Source: JASGDC01 sp047605865
GTDB lineage: Bacteria > Actinomycetota > Actinomycetes > Actinomycetales > Micrococcaceae
DNA length: 64,000 nt
Direction: 5' to 3'
Assembly (NCBI GenBank): GCA_047605865.1
Contig: JASGFC010000003.1
Coordinates: 9,199 to 73,198 of the forward strand
Within the stretch, counting starts at the first letter, position 1; every line of letters begins with the position of its first letter. Made by a program: the position numbers and the translations under genes. Below are positions 50,054 through 58,816 of this stretch, piece by piece. Under the pieces are notes generated by a model. The model saw only the letters and a list, made by a program, of their open reading frames with translations. It had not been told where the DNA came from and did no database searches.

Positions 50054-51208
50054 TTAGTACACTTTAATGTCAGGGCTGGATTCAGCGTCTGATTCTAAGC
50101 CTTGTTCTTCAGCAATACGCATTGATTCTTCAATCAATGTTTCCACAATCTGATCTTCAGGAACAGTTTTAATAACTTCACCTTTGACAAAAATCTGGCC
50201 TTTTCCATTACCAGAAGCTACACCCAAGTCTGCTTCTCTAGCTTCACCTGGACCATTAACAATACAACCCATGACAGCTACACGTAGTGGAACTTCCATA
50301 CCTTCTAGTCCTGATGTCACTTCTTCTGCGAGCTTGTAAACATCAACTTGTGCACGACCACAAGAAGGGCAACTCACGATCTCAAGCTTACGTGGTCTTA
50401 GATTCAAGGATTGAAGTATTTGATCTCCTACTTTAATTTCTTCGACAGGAGGTGCAGATAAAGAAACACGTATGGTGTCTCCAATTCCTTCAGCAAGGAG
50501 TGCACCAAAAGCTACTGACGATTTAATGGTTCCTTGAAAAGCAGGTCCTGCTTCCGTAACACCGAGGTGTAGTGGCCAATCTCCTGCTGCGGCAAGTTGA
50601 CGGTATGCTTCAACCATCACGACAGGGTCATTGTGTTTAACAGAAATTTTAAAATCGTGGAATCCATGTTCTTCAAAAAGAGAAGCTTCCCAAACAGCAG
50701 ATTCTACGAGTGCTTCTGGGGTAGCCTTACCGTACTTTTGTAATAAGCGTTTATCAAGAGAGCCCGCATTAACACCAATACGAAGAGATGTTCCATGTTC
50801 AGAGGCTGCTTCTGCAATTTCTTTGACTTTGTCATCAAATTGTTTAATATTTCCAGGGTTAACGCGAACTGCACCACAGCCAGCTTCAATTGCTTTAAAA
50901 ACGTACTTTGGCTGGAAGTGAATGTCTGCAATAACTGGAATTTGAGACTTTGTTGCAATAGCTTTAAGTGCATCTGCATCTTTATCAGTTGGGCAAGCCA
51001 CACGTACAATGTCACAACCAGCTGCAGTTAATTCAGCGATCTGTTGAAGAGTTGCGTTAATATCGTGTGTTTTAGTGGTAGTCATCGATTGGATTGAAAT
51101 AGGACTTTCACTTCCTACACCTACTTTTCCTACTTGAATTTGACGAGTTTTACGTCGAGGAGCAAGAACAGGAGGAGGGCCAGATGGCATACCAAGATCA
51201 ACAGTCAC
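50054..51208 (-). CDS. ispG: 4-hydroxy-3-methylbut-2-en-1-yl diphosphate synthase
   Basis: Iron-sulfur enzyme of the MEP isoprenoid pathway (GcpE), 384 residues. The N-terminal TIM barrel has PISIQSMTTTKTHD and VRVNPGNIK. The 4Fe-4S cysteines lie in SCPSCGRAQVDVY and GCIVNGPGEA (about residues 273, 276 and 308). It acts one step before IspH, and dxr (first committed step) is two genes upstream, so isoprenoid genes cluster here. A region with mutually exclusive stems (51290-51343) precedes it. Confidence 0.95.
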   Translation of the reverse strand: MTVDLGMPSGPPPVLAPRRKTRQIQVGKVGVGSESPISIQSMTTTKTHDINATLQQIAELTAAGCDIVRVACPTDKDADALKAIATKSQIPVIADIHFQPKYVFKAIEAGCGAVRVNPGNIKQFDDKVKEIAEAASEHGTSLRIGVNAGSLDKRLLQKYGKATPEALVESAVWEASLFEEHGFHDFKISVKHNDPVVMVEAYRQLAAAGDWPLHLGVTEAGPAFQGTIKSSVAFGALLAEGIGDTIRVSLSAPPVEEIKVGDQILQSLNLRPRKLEIVSCPSCGRAQVDVYKLAEEVTSGLEGMEVPLRVAVMGCIVNGPGEAREADLGVASGNGKGQIFVKGEVIKTVPEDQIVETLIEESMRIAEEQGLESDAESSPDIKVY

Positions 51209-51289
51209 GATTATAGAACCTTTCTAAAGACTATTTCTATTCTATCTAATAATGAAGCCTTGTGGAATTGAAAATTAGTAAAACAGGGA

Positions 51290-51343
51290 GCGTTTATCGT
51301 GATAATGTGCGTTTGAACGTACCTTTTCTCGATAAACGCACAT
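51290..51343 (-). promoter_or_regulatory. Mutually exclusive stems between rseP and ispG
   Basis: On the minus strand ATGTGCGTTTATCG (51343-51330) can pair through its first ten bases with AAACGCACAT (51314-51305), or through its last ten with CGATAAACGC (51299-51290). The two helices share bases and cannot coexist, the layout of an attenuator. No known riboswitch was recognised. Confidence 0.5.
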
Positions 51344-51361
51344 ACATAGGCTAAATTAGCC

Positions 51362-52711
51362 TTACTTAAAGAGCGTAATAGGCTTCACAATATCTGCATA
51401 AATAAGTAACACACTCATTGCCATCAACAACGCAGCTACAACATAAGTCAGTGGCAACATTTTTGCAGTATCAAATGGACCAGGGTCTGGTTTGCCTCTG
51501 AGTTTAGCAATGAACCTCCTGATAGCCTCCCACAGTGCCCCTGCTACATGTCCACCATCAAGTGGCAAAAGTGGGACTAAATTAAAAACGAAGAAAGCAA
51601 TATTCAAGCTGGCAATCATGCCAATCATTGAGGCTAGTTTATCTGAAACACTCACTTGATCAGTGCTGGCAATCTCACCGGCTACCCGCCCAACTCCAAC
51701 AACACTCATTGGCCCATTTGGGTCACGGGGTTCAGAAGTGAAAGCTGCACGTGCAACATCCATCATACGTTGCGGCAAATTAAGGATAATTTTCCCTACA
51801 GCAACAATGTTATCGCCCAGCATCGGGAAAACATCAATAAATGGTTTTTTCTGATTTTCTGAAGTTGGGCTTATCCCCAAAAAGCCTACATCTTGCGTCA
51901 CATAATTCCCATGCCTGTCTTTAATAGGCATTCCCAAGGCATCAGTTTCTGGCCGTGCTGTCAGCATTGGTTTTACAGACAAATGTACTTTTTGGCCATT
52001 GCGGATAACAGTAAGGTCAACTTGTTGACCTGCTGCAGCACGAATCTTAGCGCTAGCATCGTCCCAAGTAGATACAGGCTGACCATTGAAAGCTACAATC
52101 TGATCCCCTACTGTGATGCCAGCAGTAGCAGCTGGGGACTTTGGATCTGAAGCTGAGCAGCTCTCGGTGTTCTGGTTTTGCGTCTGTTGCACACTAATAA
52201 CACATTCAGAAACGGATGCCACTTTAGTTGTTGGAGTTGAAACCCCATGCATTGTAATGAGAAGAGACATCAAAACAAAAGCAATTAACAAGTTCATCAC
52301 TGGTCCACCCATCATGATGATGACTCGTTTATAAACTGGAAGTTCGTAAAAAAGACGCCCTTCATCTCCTGGCTCAATTTCTTCAGCTGAGTATGAGCGA
52401 GCTCCTTCAGCTAAAGAAGAAAACATGCCTGTTGTTGAATCTCTTAGAGTTCCTGGAGCATCTTTTGGACTGGGCGGGAACATACCAATCATGGAAATAT
52501 ATCCACCTAAAGGAAGTGCCTTCAAACCATATTCTGTTTCACCCTTTTGGCGAGAAAAAATAGTTGGACCAAAACCAATCATGTATTGTTTAACACGCAC
52601 ACCAAATTTTTTCGCAGGGATAAGGTGCCCAAGTTCATGCAGTGCAATAGATAATGCTAGGCCAATAAAAATAACAATAACCCCGGCACTATACAGTAAA
52701 ACTGAGCTCAC
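51362..52711 (-). CDS. rseP: M50 site-2 protease (RseP/Rip1-like)
   Basis: Intramembrane zinc protease of 449 residues that cuts membrane-bound anti-sigma factors or other proteins. HELGH lies at residues 25-29 in the first membrane helix. A PDZ domain (PAATAGITVGDQIVAFNGQPV, about residues 190-215) follows. The C-terminal metal ligand motif is LVPLLPLDGGH, before the final helices. It has about four membrane segments. This is the Rip1 layout of Actinobacteria, between dxr (4-nt overlap) and ispG. Confidence 0.93.
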   Translation of the reverse strand: MSSVLLYSAGVIVIFIGLALSIALHELGHLIPAKKFGVRVKQYMIGFGPTIFSRQKGETEYGLKALPLGGYISMIGMFPPSPKDAPGTLRDSTTGMFSSLAEGARSYSAEEIEPGDEGRLFYELPVYKRVIIMMGGPVMNLLIAFVLMSLLITMHGVSTPTTKVASVSECVISVQQTQNQNTESCSASDPKSPAATAGITVGDQIVAFNGQPVSTWDDASAKIRAAAGQQVDLTVIRNGQKVHLSVKPMLTARPETDALGMPIKDRHGNYVTQDVGFLGISPTSENQKKPFIDVFPMLGDNIVAVGKIILNLPQRMMDVARAAFTSEPRDPNGPMSVVGVGRVAGEIASTDQVSVSDKLASMIGMIASLNIAFFVFNLVPLLPLDGGHVAGALWEAIRRFIAKLRGKPDPGPFDTAKMLPLTYVVAALLMAMSVLLIYADIVKPITLFK

Positions 52712-53889
52712 GATAATCCTTCAATAAGCTCTCGAGCATCTGCTCTAGCTTGTTGATCTGCTGCTAAAACAGTCTCAAGGGTCATTTCTTGGCTAACTGT
52801 ACTCTGATCTACAACCTGTTGCACGATATCTACAATGTCAGTAAACTTAATTAATCCATCGTGAAATGCATCGACAGCTTCTTCGTTTGCGGCATTAAAA
52901 ACAGCTGGCATAGTTTTGCCTAGTGTTGCACAATACTTTGCTAGCTTGACTGCTGGAAATGCTTCCTGATCAAGGGGTTCAAAAGTCCACGATGTAGCTT
53001 TAGTCCAATCGCAAGGTTCAGCAACGTTCTTGACTCGGTTCGGATAGGCAATACCTAATGCGATAGGCAATTTCATATCTGGTGGTGAACATTGCGCAAT
53101 GGTTGACCCATCTTGAAATTGCACCATAGAATGAACAACTGACTGGGGATGTACAACAACATCAATTTTTTCTAAAGGAACATCAAAAAGTAGATGTGCT
53201 TCAATCACTTCTAAGCCTTTATTAACTAATGTTGCAGAATTCGTTGTAACAACACGTCCCATATCCCATGTAGGGTGGGCAAGCGCTTGTTGAGGTGTTA
53301 CATCTTTTAGTTCTGCTTTCGTTTTACCACGAAACGGGCCACCAGATGCAGTTAATACTAGCTTGTTAACTTCAGATTTTTCATAAGGATGTATTGGATG
53401 ATGTGTAGACATCAAGCATTGCGCTATAGCAGAATGCTCAGAATCAACAGGAACAATTTGATCTGCTTGCGCAAGAGACTTGACTAGTTCTCCACCAATG
53501 ATTAATGACTCTTTATTTGCCAACGCCAAAGTGTTTCCAGCTTTGAGTGCTTCTAGTGTTGGTTTTAAGCCAACAGCACCTGTCATGCCGTTAAGAACAA
53601 TATCGACTTTTTGGGCAGCAAGTTCAGCAGAGCTTTCTTTACCAACTAAAATCTGGTATTTATTAGGATTTGCCCCTTGTTTTTTGAGTTCTGAAACAAC
53701 AGCTTGTTCCGTTGCTAGGCTTATTGCAATAACCTTAGTTTGGAACTCTATAGCTTGTTGAACAATCAACTCAACATTATTGCCACAGGAAAGTCCGTAA
53801 ACTTTGAATTCATCAGAATTCTCTTGAATAACCTCTAGTGCTTGCGTACCAATTGACCCAGTTGAGCCCAACAGAGTAACAGTTCGCAT
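52708..53889 (-). CDS. dxr: 1-deoxy-D-xylulose-5-phosphate reductoisomerase
   Basis: NADPH enzyme of 393 residues for the first committed MEP pathway step. It has the N-terminal Rossmann motif LLGSTGSIGTQAL (about residues 5-17). Substrate and metal sites follow in ANKESLIIGGE and VDSEHSAIAQCL, together with LTASGGPFRGKT and HPTWDMG. It starts 2 nt after the DivIVA-type gene and overlaps rseP by 4 nt. Confidence 0.96.
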   Translation of the reverse strand: MRTVTLLGSTGSIGTQALEVIQENSDEFKVYGLSCGNNVELIVQQAIEFQTKVIAISLATEQAVVSELKKQGANPNKYQILVGKESSAELAAQKVDIVLNGMTGAVGLKPTLEALKAGNTLALANKESLIIGGELVKSLAQADQIVPVDSEHSAIAQCLMSTHHPIHPYEKSEVNKLVLTASGGPFRGKTKAELKDVTPQQALAHPTWDMGRVVTTNSATLVNKGLEVIEAHLLFDVPLEKIDVVVHPQSVVHSMVQFQDGSTIAQCSPPDMKLPIALGIAYPNRVKNVAEPCDWTKATSWTFEPLDQEAFPAVKLAKYCATLGKTMPAVFNAANEEAVDAFHDGLIKFTDIVDIVQQVVDQSTVSQEMTLETVLAADQQARADARELIEGLS

Positions 53890-53891
53890 GG

Positions 53892-55634
53892 TTAAGAGGC
53901 GTGAATTATTTCTACAAGTCGATTCAGCAGTGCATCAACCTGAGCTTCACTGTAAGCATCGAGGGCATGAGCAGAAGAGAAAGTAACGTTCTTGACTTCA
54001 TCTGCGCTGAGCATTTCACGATTTTGTAGGTAACGTTCGATACGTTTACTGAACTGATCTACCTCATCTACGCTATAGCCAGTTTTATATGTAGCTTTAC
54101 GGAATCTCTTACCATTTCCAAGTGCCATACGAGCTTGAATAGCATCCATGACTCCAGCAAGTTCTTGAGCACGATTAGACCCAGATAAACTAGATTGAGA
54201 TTGATGGTGAACCATTCCACTAGCCACTCCAGCAGTTGCAACGCCTGCAGTAGCTGCTGTGGCAAGTTGTCCACGGTTTTGACTGCTAATAACATCTTGC
54301 ACTTGTGTACGGGGTTCAACAGCTTTAATTTCAGGAGTGGGAGGCAGTTGTTGTTGCCTACGAGTCTTAACATTCTGTACTAAGTTGTTAAGAGCTTCTT
54401 CCCTATCAATTGTTTTCTTTTCAGCTTTAATAGGTTCAATTCTGTGCTTTTTCTGCTCTTTTTGAACGCGTTGTGACTCAGAAGTAGTAGTTGTTGTTTC
54501 TGTGACAACTGTACTGTTCTGAGCTTTCTTATCCTGTTTCGTAGGCTTAAGGAACTCAGGCTGTGGGATGTTCTCATCAACAAGTGGATTGTATCCTGAT
54601 GCCTTCTTATTGTTAAGAAGTTCGTTGCTGACGGAATTCTGTGTCTTGTTGCTATCGACTTGCTCTATATTTTTGATATCAGTATCTTGTTTCTTCTTGA
54701 TATCGACTTGCTTTTTCTTTTTCTTGTGAGCATGCTGTGTTTTCACATCTGCAAGGTCTTTAGTTTTGTGAGGTTTTTTAGCTTGTTTTTTAGTGGCTTT
54801 AATTGGATCAACTTGTCCAGTTTCTAAACGAAGCTTTTCCTCATGCTCAACAGCCTTTTTGCTTTTCTTAAGTTGAGGCAGTTTAACGCCAAGTTTATTC
54901 TCTTCAACGCCTTTGTCAAGCTTCTCAGTGCGATGATCTTGAGGCTTAACATTTTCTGGGAGGCTTACTGCAACGTTTTTGAAAGCTTCAGTTTTTGCTG
55001 GCTGTGGTGCTTGCGCTAAGCCTTGAGGAACAATAGGACGTGGAGCATTCAAAGTTTGTGGCAACTTTGCCTTGTTTTGTACTTTGATCTGTGGTGTGTG
55101 CTGAACCTGGCTCTTCACTTGATGCTTCTGCACTGAATTTGGTTGTGGTGGAGCAGAAACAGGGCGCAGAGTTTGTTGAATTGGACCTTGTTTTTGCTGT
55201 GATCGCACTATCTGCTGAACCTGACGCACTTGTTGCTGAGCAGGTCTTACAACTTTTTTCACTGGACGAGGTGCTTGTTGAGACAAAGCTGCAGTGGGAG
55301 TATTAGCAGTAGCTTTAACTGAAGCTGAAGGAGTATTTAGCACAGCACGAGCTGTCAATGGGATTGCTTGAGTCTGAGTTGCATCTACAGTAGCTTGAGT
55401 AGATCCACCAAATTTCTCTTTGAACCCTTCTTCAAGGCGATCTAAAACGTTATCTACGGCTTCAAAATCGTAACCACCAATTTCTTCATCGAAAGCAACT
55501 TCTTCAAGAACAGCAAGATCTACAGAGTCATCTTTTCCTAAATAGCTTTGACGGGCACGATGTATGAATTTATCAACTTCTTGACGGTTATATCCGGTTT
55601 CAGGCGCTGGAACAACTGGGAAGGAATTTTGCAT
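53892..55634 (-). CDS. Protein with DivIVA-like modules at both ends and a long basic linker
   Basis: A 580-residue protein. The N-terminus FPVVPAPETGYNRQEVDKFI (about residues 5-24) and the region FRKATYKTGYSVDEVDQFSKRI near the C-terminus (about residues 510-531) both match the DivIVA-family pattern F-x-x-GYxxxEVDxFxxR. Each is followed by a second short helix pair ending in xxVDxxLxRLxE. About 430 residues between are Lys/Gln/Pro-rich, basic, and look disordered. No membrane segment or long coiled coil is evident. It is coupled to dxr (2-nt gap). A polar or septal scaffold role is inferred. Confidence 0.7.
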   Translation of the reverse strand: MQNSFPVVPAPETGYNRQEVDKFIHRARQSYLGKDDSVDLAVLEEVAFDEEIGGYDFEAVDNVLDRLEEGFKEKFGGSTQATVDATQTQAIPLTARAVLNTPSASVKATANTPTAALSQQAPRPVKKVVRPAQQQVRQVQQIVRSQQKQGPIQQTLRPVSAPPQPNSVQKHQVKSQVQHTPQIKVQNKAKLPQTLNAPRPIVPQGLAQAPQPAKTEAFKNVAVSLPENVKPQDHRTEKLDKGVEENKLGVKLPQLKKSKKAVEHEEKLRLETGQVDPIKATKKQAKKPHKTKDLADVKTQHAHKKKKKQVDIKKKQDTDIKNIEQVDSNKTQNSVSNELLNNKKASGYNPLVDENIPQPEFLKPTKQDKKAQNSTVVTETTTTTSESQRVQKEQKKHRIEPIKAEKKTIDREEALNNLVQNVKTRRQQQLPPTPEIKAVEPRTQVQDVISSQNRGQLATAATAGVATAGVASGMVHHQSQSSLSGSNRAQELAGVMDAIQARMALGNGKRFRKATYKTGYSVDEVDQFSKRIERYLQNREMLSADEVKNVTFSSAHALDAYSEAQVDALLNRLVEIIHAS

Positions 55635-55707
55635 TGTTACTCCTTGGTACTACAAATAAACTTTATGTGCTTATTCTACATTCATGACGAAGTAAAATAG
55701 GCTTGAT

Positions 55708-56535
55708 TTAAGGCAAAATGTTTAACTGCTCGACAATCATCCAGAGAATAAAAATAACTGGTAGGGCAAAAACAATCGAATCCAGACGATCCATCACACC
55801 ACCATGACCTGGAATGAGATGACTCATGTCTTTAATGCCAAGTGTTCTCTTGATTTTTGATTCAAATAAATCTCCACATGTAGCTGCAATAACAATATAA
55901 GCAGCAGCAATAACTCCCCACCACCACGGTAATGGCGAAAATTGAGTTATAAGGAAAATTCCAACAACACTTGCCAACAACAAAGATCCAGCAGAGCCTT
56001 CCCATGTTTTCCCAGGGCTAATTGTTGGGGCAAGTTTGTGCTTGCCGAAATTCATACCAGCAATTAACCCACCAGTATCATTAGCAATAACAAGCAAGAG
56101 GGCTAATATAATTGCTTCTTTTCCCCAATGTTGTCTAATCATGATATTTGCAACACCTAGGAGGAAAGGTACATACATCATGATGACAACTGCCAGTTTT
56201 GCTTCAAGTGATCTTTGCGTTTCTAAATAACTTCCGATACCTGCTATTACCATAAAACAAAGTGCAAAAATAACGTACAAAAAGTTCGGTTGAAAGTATC
56301 CAAGTAAAGCAAGGCAAAATGCCACGAAGGCAAGGAAATAACTGTTTGCTCTGAAGTTTCGTTTTTCCTTTAAGACTTCACTCAATTCATATGTTCCTAA
56401 AGCGGCAAAGAGTGAAACTACTACTGCAAAAAGGAGTGGAAAAAAGAATAAAGGAATGAGGACAACTGCCATCAAGACAATGCTGGAGGCCACAGCCATC
56501 GGCATATTTCGCCCTGATTTTTTAGATAAACTCAC
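55708..56535 (-). CDS. cdsA: Phosphatidate cytidylyltransferase (CDP-diglyceride synthase)
   Basis: Membrane enzyme of 275 residues making CDP-diacylglycerol for all phospholipids. It has about eight helices and the family signature near the C-terminus: DLFESKIKRTLGIKDMSHL followed by IPGHGGVMDRLDS, with the catalytic acidic residues. The GTG start at 56535 shares its G with the TAG stop of frr. It supplies the CDP-alcohol transferase at 27467. Confidence 0.95.
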   Translation of the reverse strand: MSLSKKSGRNMPMAVASSIVLMAVVLIPLFFFPLLFAVVVSLFAALGTYELSEVLKEKRNFRANSYFLAFVAFCLALLGYFQPNFLYVIFALCFMVIAGIGSYLETQRSLEAKLAVVIMMYVPFLLGVANIMIRQHWGKEAIILALLLVIANDTGGLIAGMNFGKHKLAPTISPGKTWEGSAGSLLLASVVGIFLITQFSPLPWWWGVIAAAYIVIAATCGDLFESKIKRTLGIKDMSHLIPGHGGVMDRLDSIVFALPVIFILWMIVEQLNILP

Positions 56536-57092
56536 TAGACCTCTAAAAGCTCAGTTTCTTTGTTTTTCGTTGTTTCATCAATTTGATCAGTATGCTTCTT
56601 TGTAAGAGCATCTAAATCTTTTTCTGCACGTTTACCTTCATCTTCTCCGATATCTCCGTCTTTAACGAGTGCATTGATATCATCGTTGGCCTTGCGCCTA
56701 ATATTGCGAATAGAAACTTTTGCATCTTCAGCCTTAGACTTTACTAACTTTACGTACTCTTTGCGGCGTTCTTCTGTTAAGTCAGGCATTACGATACGAA
56801 TTAGATTTCCATCATTAGAAGGGCTACCACCTAAATCAGCTTTCTGAAGAGCTTTTTCAATGTCACCAAGAGCATTTTTATCAAAAGGTGTGATAGTTAG
56901 AACCCTTGCTTCTGGCGTGTTAAAAGAGGCAAGTTGCTGTAATGGTGTTGGAGAACCATAGTAATCAACTACCACTTTTGAGAATAAGGATGGGTTAGCT
57001 CTACCGCTACGCACAGTTCCGAAATCTTCCTTAAGAACTTCAAGAGCCTTGTCCATTTTTGTGCCTGCATCGGCAAGAATATCTTTAATCAT
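56535..57092 (-). CDS. frr: Ribosome recycling factor
   Basis: Separates ribosomes from mRNA after termination, with EF-G. A 185-residue tRNA-like protein, the usual length. It has LKEDFGTVRSGRANPSLF, VDYYGSPTPLQQLASF and RRKAND near the C-terminus (KARVSIRNIRRKANDDI-like). It is placed between pyrH (17-nt gap) and cdsA (1-nt overlap), the standard order. Confidence 0.97.
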   Translation of the reverse strand: MIKDILADAGTKMDKALEVLKEDFGTVRSGRANPSLFSKVVVDYYGSPTPLQQLASFNTPEARVLTITPFDKNALGDIEKALQKADLGGSPSNDGNLIRIVMPDLTEERRKEYVKLVKSKAEDAKVSIRNIRRKANDDINALVKDGDIGEDEGKRAEKDLDALTKKHTDQIDETTKNKETELLEV

Positions 57093-57109
57093 TTATTTTC
57101 CTTTCAAAA

Positions 57110-57820
57110 TTATGCAGTAACCAGTGTGCCTAATCGTTCACCTTTCAGGGCTGCAGTAATGTTGCCTTCGCCTTTCATACCAAAAACCATCATCGGCATT
57201 TTGTTATCTTGACAAAGTGCAAACGCAGTAGAATCTACAACCTTCAAACCACGCTGTAGGGCTTCATCATAAGTAATTTCATCGATTTTTTGTGCAGAAG
57301 AATCTTTATTCGGATCAGATGTATAAATACCATCAACACCATTCTTAGCAACAAGTACCACATCAGAGTTTGTTTCTAGGGCGCGTTGCGCTGCTACTGT
57401 ATCGGTTGAGAAATATGGAAGACCTGCACCAGCCCCAAAAATGACAACATTGCCACGTTCAAGTTGAGCGATTGCTCGAAGCGGAATATACGGTTCAGCA
57501 ACTTGGGTCATATCAATGGCACTTTGAACGCGCGTTGGAACACCAATTTGCTCAAGAAAATCCTGTAGAGCAAGTGAATTCATAACAGTACCAAGCATAC
57601 CGATGTAGTCAGCACGGCTTCGATTCATTCCATTTTGGGAAAGTTCAGCACCGCGGAAGAAGTTACCTCCGCCAATCACAACTGAAATTTCAACCTCATC
57701 GGAAGCGTCTTTAATTTCTTTGGCTATTGCTTTTACTGTTTCAGGATCTATACCAAGTTTTCCTCCTCCGAAAACTTCTCCTGAGAGTTTAAGTAGAACA
57801 CGACGCTTATCACTCCGCAT
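57110..57820 (-). CDS. pyrH: UMP kinase
   Basis: Hexameric UMP kinase of 236 residues in pyrimidine nucleotide synthesis. Conserved parts are RRVLLKLSGEVFGG, VVIGGGNFFRGAELS, FGAGAGLPYFSTDTVAAQRA and LVAKNGVDGIYTSDP, all in amino-acid-kinase-fold order. It is the first gene of pyrH-frr-cdsA. A terminator of tsf lies upstream, so it must have its own promoter, in 57821-57900; none was picked with confidence. Confidence 0.97.
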   Translation of the reverse strand: MRSDKRRVLLKLSGEVFGGGKLGIDPETVKAIAKEIKDASDEVEISVVIGGGNFFRGAELSQNGMNRSRADYIGMLGTVMNSLALQDFLEQIGVPTRVQSAIDMTQVAEPYIPLRAIAQLERGNVVIFGAGAGLPYFSTDTVAAQRALETNSDVVLVAKNGVDGIYTSDPNKDSSAQKIDEITYDEALQRGLKVVDSTAFALCQDNKMPMMVFGMKGEGNITAALKGERLGTLVTA

Positions 57821-57902
57821 GCTTTTCCTTCCCTTTATGACTTACTTTCAAGGTTACACTAGACCCTTATTAAATAACACTTTGCCCTTCCTTTCTAGCA
57901 AT

Positions 57903-57933
57903 AAAAAAGAGCCGTTTACCACGACTCTTTTTT
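57903..57933 (-). terminator. Rho-independent terminator of rpsB-tsf
   Basis: AAAAAAGAGCCGT (57903-57915) and ACGACTCTTTTTT (57921-57933) form a 13-base stem with one non-Watson-Crick pair, 15 nt after the tsf stop on the minus strand, ending in a T-run. Confidence 0.88.
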
Positions 57934-57948
57934 AAGAAGTAGAAAGAA

Positions 57949-58788
57949 TTATTTTGAAATTTCCTCGCCTACACGGAAGCGTGCAAAACCAGTTGCTTTA
58001 ACTCCAGCATCGCTAAGAACTTTCTCAACGCTTTGCTTTGGATCTTTAGCAAATGGCTGATCATTAAGTACAGTTTCTTTGAAGAAACCATTGAGGCGGC
58101 CTTCGATAATCTTTGGCATAGCAACCTCAGGTTTTCCCTCATTTTTAGCAGTCTCTTCAGCAATGCTGCGTTCTTTTTCCACGATATCTGAAGGAACCTC
58201 ATCACGAGAAATGTACTGTGGAGCATATGCTGCCATGTGAACTGCAACATCGTGTCCAGCTTCATCAGCTTGACCATCAACAGCTAATAAAACACCTACC
58301 TGTGGTGGTAGATCTTTAGCGGTGCTGTGAAGGTACTCATAAACGTTTTCACCTTCAACACGTGCAATACGACGAATTTCAACTTTTTCACCAAGTGTTG
58401 CTCCAGCTTCTGTGACAAGATCTTGGACAGTTCCATCATCAGTCTTAGCTGTAAGAAGGTCTTCAGGAGTTTCAGCACCAGATGCAATTGCAGCTTCTAG
58501 AACTTTATCTCCGAATTCAACGAATTTTGGTGATTTTGCCACGAAGTCTGTTTCACACAGAGCCTCAATCATGACGCCAACGCCTCCGTCAACCTTAGCG
58601 GCAACAAGGCCTTCGCTAGTTGCACGACCTTCACGCTTTGAAACTCCTTTTAGTCCCTTAACGCGAATAATTTCAACTGCTTTATCAAGGTCACCATTTG
58701 ATTCTTCAAGAGCTTTTTTAACATCCATCATTCCAGCGCCAGTGCGCTCGCGTAGCTCTTTGATATCAGCCATTGTATAAGCTGCCAT
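57949..58788 (-). CDS. tsf: Elongation factor Ts
   Basis: Guanine-nucleotide exchange factor for EF-Tu, 279 residues. The N-terminal UBA-like domain and signature are LRERTGAGMMDVKKALEESNGD (about residues 12-33). The core has LCETDFVAKSPKF with the conserved TDFV that inserts into EF-Tu. The C-terminal half covers HMAAYAPQYISRDEVP. Located 28 nt after rpsB and followed by a terminator. Confidence 0.97.
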   Translation of the reverse strand: MAAYTMADIKELRERTGAGMMDVKKALEESNGDLDKAVEIIRVKGLKGVSKREGRATSEGLVAAKVDGGVGVMIEALCETDFVAKSPKFVEFGDKVLEAAIASGAETPEDLLTAKTDDGTVQDLVTEAGATLGEKVEIRRIARVEGENVYEYLHSTAKDLPPQVGVLLAVDGQADEAGHDVAVHMAAYAPQYISRDEVPSDIVEKERSIAEETAKNEGKPEVAMPKIIEGRLNGFFKETVLNDQPFAKDPKQSVEKVLSDAGVKATGFARFRVGEEISK

Positions 58789-58816
58789 TTATTACTCCTC
58801 GAGTTTAAAAATTATA

